Of a stretch of DNA of 64,000 bases, positions 34,807 through 42,147 are shown one piece after another; positions within the stretch are counted from its first letter, which is position 1; each line of letters starts with the position of its first letter. Made by a program: the position numbers and the translations under genes. The stretch lies in NCBI RefSeq assembly GCF_002950945.1, contig NZ_CP012673.1:5641001-5705000 (forward strand). Direction: 5' to 3'. The notes below the pieces were generated by a model. The model saw nothing but the letters and a program-made list of their open reading frames with translations. It made no database searches and was not told where the DNA came from. This DNA comes from Sorangium cellulosum. Its GTDB lineage: Bacteria > Myxococcota_A > Polyangia > Polyangiales > Polyangiaceae.

Positions 34807-34904
34807 GACACCCTCGCTGAGAGCGGTTGTTCCGCGTCGCCTCTGGCGGCGCCCTGGTGGCGCGGGAGGGGAGTGCCGAGCTGCCGCGGCCCGAGGGGGC
34901 CTAC

Positions 34905-34975
34905 CCTCATCGCGGCAGCACGGCAGACATCAGCTCTCCGCGCGCAACGAGCAGGGCCTCATCGCGGCAGCACGG
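34905..34975. repeat. 19-bp direct repeat
   Basis: cctcatcgcggcagcacgg occurs at 34905-34923 and 34957-34975, in the spacer between traB and the convergent lipoprotein gene. No function is evident. Confidence 0.7.
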
Positions 34976-35043
34976 ACGCGCTTGGGCGACGAGGGGCTCG
35001 TTGCGATTCAGCCGTTGTTGACAGCGGGCGCCCGGGAGGGCGC

Positions 35044-35718
35044 CTACTTCTTCGGCAAGGTCTTCGGCGCCGTCGGGGTCGAGGGCTGGGCCGGCGGGGG
35101 GGCAGCGGGCGACGAGGGCGGGGTGGGGGACGAGGGCTTCGACGACGAGGACGGCCACGCCTGCCCGGGCTTGGCCGGCTGAGCAGGCTTCGTCGACTGT
35201 CCGGGCTTGGCCGGCTGCCCGGGCTTGGCCGGCGGGGCCGACGCGGCAGGCGCGGCCTCCTCGTACGGCTCGTCCGATGCCGGCTCGGCCGGTGCGGGAG
35301 GCGCCTCGGGCTCGGCGGTCGGCGCCGGCTCGGGCGGCTGACCCACCGGGTGAAACGTGATCGGCTTCGCCTCGCCGTCCGTGCGGCGGACCCAGATCAC
35401 CGCGGTCCCGCTGGCGACGCTGGCGTAACGCCCGTCCTCGGTGCGGATCTCCTCGTTCACCGCCTCGATGACCGCGTCGCCGCCGACGGCACACGCGGCC
35501 TTGCGCAGCGACTCGAGGCGCTCCGCCTCGGTCCGGGCCTCCGGATCGCTCGAGATGGGCTGAAGGCGGTGGTACTCGCGATCGGGCGCCTGACCAGCCG
35601 GCACGACGTGCATGTCGCTGCAGAACTCGCCGGACGGCGTGCGTTTGTCCTTGAAGGCCGTGCTGCAACCGGAGATCAGCGCGGCACCCAAGGCGGCCGC
35701 GAGGAGGAGGCGCTGCAT
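35044..35718 (-). CDS. Lipoprotein with PAKPGQ-repeat tail
   Basis: 224 residues. Signal peptide MQRLLLAAALGAALISGC with a clear lipobox (LISGC). A folded region of about 100 residues includes LRKAACAVGGDAVIEAVNEE and SGTAVIWVRR, a pattern seen in small outer-membrane lipoproteins that carry paired Cys. The C-terminal 100 residues are Pro/Ala/Glu-rich, then PAKPGQ repeats and a Ser/Pro/Lys tail that probably spans the peptidoglycan or extends outward. Function unknown. It is convergent with traB and divergent from the parvulin gene. Confidence 0.75.
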   Translation of the reverse strand: MQRLLLAAALGAALISGCSTAFKDKRTPSGEFCSDMHVVPAGQAPDREYHRLQPISSDPEARTEAERLESLRKAACAVGGDAVIEAVNEEIRTEDGRYASVASGTAVIWVRRTDGEAKPITFHPVGQPPEPAPTAEPEAPPAPAEPASDEPYEEAAPAASAPPAKPGQPAKPGQSTKPAQPAKPGQAWPSSSSKPSSPTPPSSPAAPPPAQPSTPTAPKTLPKK

Positions 35719-35876
35719 GCTGCTTTCTTACCAGCGATGCGACGGACGATGCAAACCCCGCGCATCGCGAACGGATAGGGACGGCGCAGCGCGCGCGGTT
35801 TGGCGGGTGGGTCACCGGTGCCGCCGCGCGCACCTCGGGTTCCGATCTCGCGGTCGCGTCGTTATGCTCGCGGGCG

Positions 35877-36395
35877 ATGCGCCCGCTGGAACGACCCGCA
35901 CCGCTCGCGCTCCTCCTCACCGCGCTCGCCGCCGCGTGCGGCGCGCCCCCGCCGGAGCCCCGGACGCCGGCGGCCGCGCCGGGCGACGGCGCCGCGGACG
36001 CCGCGGGGGCGACGAGCGCCGCCGCGTGCCTCGCCGCCGCGGGCGCGAAGCGGCAGGCCCGCGCGGACGAGCCGTCGCGCATCGGCGTGAAGCAGATCCT
36101 CGTCCGCCACGCCGGCGCCGAGCGCGCCGACGGCGCGACGCGCACGCGCGAGCAGGCGTGCCTGCGCGCGATGGAGGCGCGCGACAAGATCCGCGGCGGC
36201 GCCGATCTCGACGCGGTGGTCGCCGAGTACAGCGAGGAGGCAGGCGCCGCGTCGCGCGGGGGCTCGCTCGGCACGATCGAGCGGGCCGACGTGCTGCCGC
36301 CCTTCGCCGACGCGGCGTTCGAGCTCGATCTCCATCAGCTCAGCGACGTCGTGGAGACCCGCTACGGGTTCCACGTGATCTTCCGGACGGAGTAG
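35877..36395 (+). CDS. Parvulin-type peptidyl-prolyl isomerase lipoprotein
   Basis: 172 residues. Signal peptide ending LLLTALAAACG (lipobox-like), an Ala/Pro-rich spacer, then a single rotamase domain of the PpiC/SurA type: IGVKQILVRHAGAE, AMEARDKIRGGADLDAVVAE, SRGGSLGTIERADVLPPFAD, VVETRYGFHVIFR. It lacks the SurA chaperone domains, so it is a minimal envelope-anchored isomerase that helps fold exported proteins. Confidence 0.9.
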   Translation: MRPLERPAPLALLLTALAAACGAPPPEPRTPAAAPGDGAADAAGATSAAACLAAAGAKRQARADEPSRIGVKQILVRHAGAERADGATRTREQACLRAMEARDKIRGGADLDAVVAEYSEEAGAASRGGSLGTIERADVLPPFADAAFELDLHQLSDVVETRYGFHVIFRTE

Positions 36396-36463
36396 CGCGC
36401 CTCGCGAGCGCAGGGCACGCGCCGCGGGGGCGGGGAGGGTTGCGTCCTCGGCGGGGTGGCAGC

Positions 36464-36985
36464 ATGAAGCAACCCATGCGCGCTACCAAGCTGCTCGCCG
36501 TCTTCGCCGTGACGACTGCCACACCGGGGCTGCTCGCGCTCACGGCGTGTAAATCCAGTGACGAGACGGAGGAGATCGCGCCGCTCCCGGGCGACGCCGC
36601 CGCGCCGGCCGCAACGGCGCCGCTGCCCACGGCGACGGGGACGACGCCCCCCGCGACGCCGACGACGGCCGCTCCGCCCGCGGCCGCGACCGCGAAGGCG
36701 ACCCCGGCGCAGCCCGCTCCGGCGGGCGCGTCCCTGCTCGACGCGGGCATCGCCCTGCTGGACGCGGGCGCGCCGAAGGACGCAGGCACGACGACCGACG
36801 GGGGGACGAAGACCGACGCGGGCGCGCTCTCGACCAAGCTCGAGGCGTGCGCCACCAAGTGCCAATCGATCCTGCAGAGCTGCCTCACGCCGACGTTCCC
36901 CGCGGACGGCGGCCTGCCGAAGCTCAAGGACCCGAAGGCCTGCGAGGCCTCGTTCAACGCCTGCCACACCGCCTGCGCGCCCTAG
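36464..36985 (+). CDS. Ala/Thr/Pro-rich lipoprotein with C-terminal Cys module
   Basis: 173 residues; ATG at 36464, or Met5 at 36476. Signal with lipobox-like LLALTAC, about 100 residues of low-complexity Ala/Thr/Pro/Asp, then a short Cys-rich end (LEACATKCQSILQSC; ACEASFNACHTAC) with six Cys, a recurrent myxobacterial module. Function unknown. Its TAG stop lies in the left end of the palindromic element at 36980-37143. Confidence 0.7.
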   Translation: MKQPMRATKLLAVFAVTTATPGLLALTACKSSDETEEIAPLPGDAAAPAATAPLPTATGTTPPATPTTAAPPAAATAKATPAQPAPAGASLLDAGIALLDAGAPKDAGTTTDGGTKTDAGALSTKLEACATKCQSILQSCLTPTFPADGGLPKLKDPKACEASFNACHTACAP

Positions 36986-37143
36986 AGCGGCGGTCACCCG
37001 CTTCGGATACGGGCCCACCTCGACGTTTTCGGTGCTCAGCGCACAGGAGTGCGCTTGCGCGCCGAAAACGCCGATCTGGGCCCGTCTCCTGCGCGGGTGA
37101 CCGCCGCTCTGCGTGTCGAAGACGGAGGAAAACCGCTCTAGGG
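36980..37143. mobile_element. CTAG-bounded palindromic element, type 2 (MITE/REP-like)
   Basis: 164 bp flanked by perfect 11-bp terminal inverted repeats, ccctagagcgg (36980-36990) and ccgctctaggg (37133-37143). Inside is a long imperfect palindrome: agagcggcggtcacccgc (36984-37001) pairs perfectly with 37093-37110, and cgggcccacctcgacgtttt pairs imperfectly with aaaacgccgatctgggcccg, around a central loop. No coding capacity. The left edge provides the TAG stop of the upstream lipoprotein gene. Its CTAGAGCG edge is shared with the elements at 46650 and 53964, although the interior differs. Confidence 0.6.
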
Positions 37144-37157
37144 GCGCGCGCCGAGGC

Positions 37158-38999
37158 TCACGCGCGCTCGAGCTGCGCCCTGCCGTGGCGCAGCTCCGCC
37201 GCCCTCCCGGCGCCGGCCTTCCCGAGCGGCAACGTCAACCGGAAGAGCGCGCCGCCGGACGCGCCCGTCGTCACGGAGATGTCGCCGCTCATCGCCTCGA
37301 CGAGGTGCTTCGCGATCGAGAGGCCCAGCCCGGTGCCGCCCGTCGCCCGCGAGCGCCCCGCGTCCACGCGGTAGAACCGCTCGAACACGCGCGCCTGATG
37401 CTCCGCCGGGATGCCCGGGCCGTCGTCCTCGACCTCCACCACCACACGCCCGCTGCTCGCCATCGCACGCAGCGTCACGCGGGATCCGTCCGGGGTGTGC
37501 TGGATCGCGTTGTCGATCAGGTTGGTGAGCACCTGATCGAGGGCGCGCGGATCCGCCGCGACGAGCGTTCCCGGCGCGACATCGACGTGCAGCGTCGTCC
37601 GCTTCTCGCGCGCGCGCCCGCGCAGGAGCGCCACCGCGGCCTCGGTCTGCTCCGCGACGTCGAGCGTGCCCGGCGACAGCCGCCGCTCCCCGCCCTCGAT
37701 GCGCGACAGGTCGAGCAGATCGTTCACGAGCCGGTGCAGCCGGGTCGCGTTGCGATCGATCACCTCCACGAAGTCGCGCGAGGCCGCCGGATCGTCGAGC
37801 GCCCCGCCGAGCAGCGTCTCGCTGCTCGCGCGGATCGTCGCGACCGGCGTGCGGAGCTCGTGCGACGCGTTGGCGATGAAGTTGCGCTGCAGACCCTCGA
37901 TGCGCCGGAGCTCCGTCACGTCGAAGAAGACGGCGACGACCCCCACCGCGCCGCGGCCCTGCGCCGGGATCGCGAGCGGCGCCGCGTTGACGACGAGCTG
38001 CCGGCGGCCGGGCGGCCCCGCCGCGCCCAGCGCCGCGGGCGCGATCTCGATCTCGCGCGTCGCGGGGGCGCGCGCGATCGACACCTCCTCGATGAGCTCG
38101 TGCAGGCTCGCGGAGCGGAGCACCTCGAGCGGCGGGCGGCCGACCGCGTCGCGGCGGACGCCGAGCAGCTGCGACAGCGCCGGGTTCACCAGCACGATGT
38201 CGCCGCGCTCGTCCGTGACGAGCACGCCCTCGCGCATCGCCTCGAGCACCGCGCCGAAGCGCTCGCCCTCGCCGCCGAGCTCGCGCCGCGATCGCACGAG
38301 GCTCTCGGCGAGCTCATCCAGCGCGCCCCCGAGCGCGGCGACCTCGTCGGCGCCCTGGACACGCGCGCGGCGGCTCAGGTCGCCGCGCATCGCGCGCGCG
38401 ACCTCGGTCAGGTAGAGCAGCCGATCGGAGAGCGCGCGCGAGCCCACGAGCGCCGCGCCGATCGCCAGCGCGAGGGCGAGCAGCGTGCCCTCCACGACGC
38501 GCCGGTGCGCCGCGGACAGGCTGCGATCCATCGCGACCGGCTCGAACGCGAGCCGCACGATCCAGGGCCCGTCCGGCCGGTCGAGCCGCCGCGCGGCGTA
38601 GAGCATCCGCATGCCCGTGGTCTTGCTCACCCGCTCGCCGCGCCCGACGCCGAGGTTGAGCGCGTCGGCGACCTCGCGGCGGCTCGCGTGATCCTCGAGC
38701 GCGTCGAGCTGCTCCGGCGCGACCGACGAGTCGCCCCGCACGGCGCCGCGTGGATCGATGAGCGTGACGCGCGCGCCGGCGCGCTCCGCCAGCGCCGCCG
38801 CGAGCGCCGGGGCCTCCGCCTCGAGGTCGCCCGTCCTCGCGACGGCCTCGGTCACCAGCGCCGTCCGCGCCGCCAGATCGGCCTCGGTGTGCTCCCCGAG
38901 CTCCGCGCCGAGCGTCTGCACCACATAGCCGTCGAACACCACCGCCGCGAGGACCGCGATCCCCACGGTGAACGCGATGAGCTTGCTTCGGATACCCAT
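37158..38999 (-). CDS. PhoR-like sensor histidine kinase
   Basis: 613 residues. Two membrane segments (about 9-30 and 170-190) flank a periplasmic domain; then HAMP (VARAMRGDLSRRARVQGADE), PAS (AVLEAMREGVLVTDERGDI), HisKA with phospho-acceptor His in NASHELRTPVATI, and HATPase (NLIDNAIQHTPDG; DDGPGIP; GGTGLGLSIAKHLVEAM). The order and motifs match PhoR/ResE-type kinases. It is divergent from a PhoU-like/Pit phosphate uptake pair across a spacer with a candidate Pho box, which supports a role in phosphate sensing. No phoB or pstSCAB lies in the window, and the downstream side ends at the palindromic element. Confidence 0.8.
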   Translation of the reverse strand: MGIRSKLIAFTVGIAVLAAVVFDGYVVQTLGAELGEHTEADLAARTALVTEAVARTGDLEAEAPALAAALAERAGARVTLIDPRGAVRGDSSVAPEQLDALEDHASRREVADALNLGVGRGERVSKTTGMRMLYAARRLDRPDGPWIVRLAFEPVAMDRSLSAAHRRVVEGTLLALALAIGAALVGSRALSDRLLYLTEVARAMRGDLSRRARVQGADEVAALGGALDELAESLVRSRRELGGEGERFGAVLEAMREGVLVTDERGDIVLVNPALSQLLGVRRDAVGRPPLEVLRSASLHELIEEVSIARAPATREIEIAPAALGAAGPPGRRQLVVNAAPLAIPAQGRGAVGVVAVFFDVTELRRIEGLQRNFIANASHELRTPVATIRASSETLLGGALDDPAASRDFVEVIDRNATRLHRLVNDLLDLSRIEGGERRLSPGTLDVAEQTEAAVALLRGRAREKRTTLHVDVAPGTLVAADPRALDQVLTNLIDNAIQHTPDGSRVTLRAMASSGRVVVEVEDDGPGIPAEHQARVFERFYRVDAGRSRATGGTGLGLSIAKHLVEAMSGDISVTTGASGGALFRLTLPLGKAGAGRAAELRHGRAQLERA

Positions 39000-39048
39000 G
39001 TCACCCGCGCGCTGCGCCCCGGTCGCACGACCGGAGCACGGATCACAA

Positions 39049-39088
39049 TGTTACATGCTTCCGGCTGAATTGTGACGACTCGTTGACG
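39049..39088. promoter_or_regulatory. Candidate Pho box (11-bp-phased direct repeats)
   Basis: Heptamers tgttaca (39049-39055), tgtgacg (39071-39077) and gttgacg (39082-39088) lie at multiples of 11 bases, the spacing of PhoB/PhoP operators in which TGTNACN-like or GTTNACC-like units repeat every 11 bp. The slot at 39060 is poorly matched. The site lies 33 bases before the start of the PhoU-like gene and 50 bases from the start of phoR, so it could control both. Confidence 0.35.
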
Positions 39089-39120
39089 TAGTACGGCGAG
39101 ACAGCTAAACGCCCCGCCCC

Positions 39121-39738
39121 ATGGGACTGACCCGCGATGCGGTCTTCTTCGACGCGCTGGCCAACCACGCGCAGCGGAGCGTCGCCGCGAGCACACTCCT
39201 CCAGGAGATGCTCGATCGGCTCGAGGACGCGCCGGCGCTGGCGAAGCGGATCTCGGAGCTAGAGGACGAAGGCGACAAGATCACCCACGGCTGCCTGGCG
39301 GCGCTCCACCAGACGTGGATCACCCCGCTCGACCGCGAGGAGATCCACGCGCTCATCACCGGGCTCGACAACGTGCTCGACTGCATCGAGGCGGCGGCGA
39401 TGCGCGTCGTCCTCTTCGAGATCGACGGAGCGCTGCCGGACGCGCGCGGCCTCGCCCAGGCGGTGGTCGACGCGTGCACCGTCATGAGCTCCGCCGTCGA
39501 GTCGCTCAAGGACATGAAGCGGCAGCCGGACCTGCTCGCGCTCTGCGTCGAGATCAACAAGATCGAGAACGTGGCGGACGGGCTCTACCGCAACGGGCTG
39601 GCGTCGCTCTTCAAGAAGGGGAACGACCCGCTCGTCGTCATGAAGTGGCGGGACATCTACGACCTCATGGAGAACGCGACGGACCGCTGCGAGGACGTCG
39701 CGAACATCATCGAAGGCATCGTCCTCGAGCACGCATGA
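39121..39738 (+). CDS. DUF47/PhoU-like phosphate transport regulator
   Basis: 205 residues, all-helical, with the DUF47 pattern: FFDALANHAQRSVAAS, ISELEDEGDKITHGCLAALH, TPLDREEIHALITGLDNVLD, NKIENVADGLYRNGLASLF and DATDRCEDVANIIEGIVLE-like (NATDRCEDVANII). The E/D-rich helix motifs bind metal clusters in PhoU homologues. Such genes sit directly before pit transporters and are thought to regulate or assist them. The stop overlaps the pit ATG (ATGA). Confidence 0.9.
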   Translation: MGLTRDAVFFDALANHAQRSVAASTLLQEMLDRLEDAPALAKRISELEDEGDKITHGCLAALHQTWITPLDREEIHALITGLDNVLDCIEAAAMRVVLFEIDGALPDARGLAQAVVDACTVMSSAVESLKDMKRQPDLLALCVEINKIENVADGLYRNGLASLFKKGNDPLVVMKWRDIYDLMENATDRCEDVANIIEGIVLEHA

Positions 39739-40742
39739 CGACCTACATCATCGTCATCGTCGTGATCGCGCTGGTGTTCGACTACATCAACGGCTTTCAC
39801 GACGCCGCGAACTCGATCGCGACCATCGTCTCGACGCGCGTCCTGTCGCCTCGCACCGCGGTGATCTGGGCGGCCGCGTTCAACTTCATCGCCTTCGCGC
39901 TGTTCGAGCCGACGGTCGCGCGCAACATCGCGAAGGGCGTCGAGCCGGCGTTCATCACCCCGAACGTCATCCTGGGCAGCCTGCTCGGCGCGATCATCTG
40001 GAACCTCCTCACGTGGTGGTGGGGGCTCCCGTCGTCCTCCTCGCACGCGCTGATGGGCGGGTTCGCGGGGGCCGCGGTCAAGAGCGCGGGGCGGCTGTCG
40101 GTGCTCGACGCGACCGTCTTCGGCAAGACGGCGGCCTTCATCCTGGTCTCGCCCCTGCTCGGCGCGGTGATCGGGTTCTCGCTCATGCACGCGATCCGGC
40201 TGCTCGCGAGCCGCTGGACGCCCGGGAAGGTGAGCTCCCGCTTCCGGCGCCTGCAGCTGCTCTCGGCCGCCGCTTACTCGCTCGGCCACGGCGGCAACGA
40301 CGCCCAGAAGACGATGGGCATCATCACGGCGCTGCTCATCGCCGCCGGCGTCCAGGCGAACGGCGAGCACCCGGAGCCGCTCCTGTGGGTCGTGCTCACC
40401 TGCCACGCGGCGATGGGCCTCGGCACGCTCTCGGGCGGATGGCGCATCGTGAAGACGATGGGCATGAGGATCACGAAGCTCAAGCCCGTGGGCGGCTTCG
40501 CCGCCGAGACGGCCGGCGCGGTGACGCTGTTCAGCGCCACCGCGCTCGGCATCCCCGTGAGCACGACGCACACGATCACGGGCGCCATCGTCGGGGTCGG
40601 CGCCACGAGCGGCCGCGTCTCGACCGTCCGCTGGGGCGTCGCCGGCCGCATCGTCTGGGCCTGGATCTTCACGATCCCGGCCGCGGCCCTCCTCTCCGCG
40701 ACCGTCTACACCATCGTGAGCGCGATCTCCGGCGTGCCCTGA
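39735..40742 (+). CDS. Low-affinity inorganic phosphate transporter, PiT family
   Basis: 335 residues, about 9-10 membrane spans. Both PiT signature repeats are present: FDYINGFHDAANSIATIVST near residues 15-34 and SLGHGGNDAQKTMGII near 183-198, plus GLPSSSSHALMGGFAGAA and GIPVSTTHTITGAIVGVG. The family takes up phosphate (as a metal-phosphate complex) using an ion gradient. Translation is coupled to the PhoU-like gene. Confidence 0.95.
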   Translation: MTTYIIVIVVIALVFDYINGFHDAANSIATIVSTRVLSPRTAVIWAAAFNFIAFALFEPTVARNIAKGVEPAFITPNVILGSLLGAIIWNLLTWWWGLPSSSSHALMGGFAGAAVKSAGRLSVLDATVFGKTAAFILVSPLLGAVIGFSLMHAIRLLASRWTPGKVSSRFRRLQLLSAAAYSLGHGGNDAQKTMGIITALLIAAGVQANGEHPEPLLWVVLTCHAAMGLGTLSGGWRIVKTMGMRITKLKPVGGFAAETAGAVTLFSATALGIPVSTTHTITGAIVGVGATSGRVSTVRWGVAGRIVWAWIFTIPAAALLSATVYTIVSAISGVP

Positions 40743-40833
40743 GGGTGCGGCCGGCGGAGCGCGCCGCGGGACGTGGCCCCGCGGCCGGCGTCGGCCCCGC
40801 CCGGACCGCGCCGGCCGGGGGCGGCGGCGCGGC

Positions 40834-42009
40834 TCAGCCGGTGGGCGCGCGCAGGCTGACGAAGTGGTCGAGGATCCAGGTCTTGAAGCGCTTGAGGTCG
40901 AGCCGGTCGAGCAGCGGGAGGAACGCGCGCTCGACGCCGTCCTCGCGCCGGATCGTGGAGAAGTCCAGCACGCCGACGTCGTTCGCGGCGAGCACGTACG
41001 GCATCACCTCGGTGCGCCCCTCGTCGAACGCCGCGAGCAGCAGCGACGCCTTGAGGAAGGCGGCCGAGACGTCGAGGAAGGCGGGGCGGATGCCGCGGAT
41101 GTACCGGCTGAACGGCTCGGCGATCACGCGCTTGTCCGGCGTGTCGCGGAGCCCAGCGCTCGCGAGCTGCTGCTTCAGGAACACGCTCGCCGACACGCCC
41201 GGGTGCTCCTTGCGGCGGCGCTCGGCCTCGTAGCCCTCCGCGACGATGACGAGCGCGTAGTCGGCGCGCCCGAGGCTCTCGGCGAGCTCGCTCAGCACGT
41301 CGTCCGGGAAGCGGAAGAAGGGGAGCACGATGAGGTGCGCCCGCGCCGCCACCGCGCAGTGCAGCGCGTGCCGCCCGCTGCGATTGCCCATCATCTCGAG
41401 GAGGTAGATGCGCTTGTGCGTGTAAGCGTCCTCGTACAGCCCGCGCGCGATCGTCGCGCCCGTCTCCACGCCCGAGAGGAAGCCGATCGCGCGGTCGCCC
41501 TCGAGGTCGTTGTCGATGGAGACGTTCACGAAGCCGGCCTGCGGGCGCACCTCGAACTCGTCGAGCCAGGCCTTGATGCCCTCGAAGGTGCCGTTGCCGC
41601 CGACGCAGATGAGGTGGGTGAACCCCTGCGCCTTGAAGGTCTCGGCGGCCTGTTTGCGCTTCTCGCGATCGAGGAAGCCGCTGTAACGCTCGCTCCGGAA
41701 ATCGCTGCCGGCGTCGAGCACGCGCCGCCCCATCGAGCGCGCCGGGATGCCCTGCGCGAGCAGGTCGTAGCGCTGGCGGCGGCTCATGATGAGGCGCTCG
41801 AAATGGGGCTCGGCCCTCGCGTCCGCCGTGAGGGAGCGGAAGCCCTCGGTCGCGGCCCACACCTCGTAACCGCGGCGCGCCGCCTCCTCGGTCAGCGCGA
41901 CCGCGACCGAGGAGTAGCCCGGGGCATTGCCGCCGTCGAAGACGAGCAGAAGGCGCTTGTCCGATGCCGGAAGGGTCTCGGGACGTCCGAACTCGACGAT
42001 GCTGGTCAT
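40834..42009 (-). CDS. Phosphofructokinase-family protein with altered metal-site motifs
   Basis: 391 residues. The PFK fold is recognisable: DGGNAPGYSS (residues 25-34) in place of GGDxPGxN, CVGGNGTFEG (about 135-144) in place of GGDGS, the catalytic-site SIDND (164-168), and MGNRSGRHALHCAVA in place of MGRxxGxxA. Both Asp residues of the GGD motifs are Asn (N28 and N139), while the IDND Asp is kept. Gly140 is of the ATP-using type in classical PFKs. It may be a divergent kinase of fructose-6-phosphate or another sugar phosphate, or have lost normal activity. It stands alone, upstream of and on the same strand as nothing in the same operon. Confidence 0.75.
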   Translation of the reverse strand: MTSIVEFGRPETLPASDKRLLLVFDGGNAPGYSSVAVALTEEAARRGYEVWAATEGFRSLTADARAEPHFERLIMSRRQRYDLLAQGIPARSMGRRVLDAGSDFRSERYSGFLDREKRKQAAETFKAQGFTHLICVGGNGTFEGIKAWLDEFEVRPQAGFVNVSIDNDLEGDRAIGFLSGVETGATIARGLYEDAYTHKRIYLLEMMGNRSGRHALHCAVAARAHLIVLPFFRFPDDVLSELAESLGRADYALVIVAEGYEAERRRKEHPGVSASVFLKQQLASAGLRDTPDKRVIAEPFSRYIRGIRPAFLDVSAAFLKASLLLAAFDEGRTEVMPYVLAANDVGVLDFSTIRREDGVERAFLPLLDRLDLKRFKTWILDHFVSLRAPTG

Positions 42010-42147
42010 GGCGCCGGCCTTCTACCACGCACCGCCGCGGTTGGCGGAGCGATTGTCATGATCTCGTTGTGATCGCGCCACGACGCCCGGCGTTGCGCCG
42101 CCCCTGCGGCGCGGTGCGCAGCGCGCCGCGCCGCGGTGCGGCGGCGC

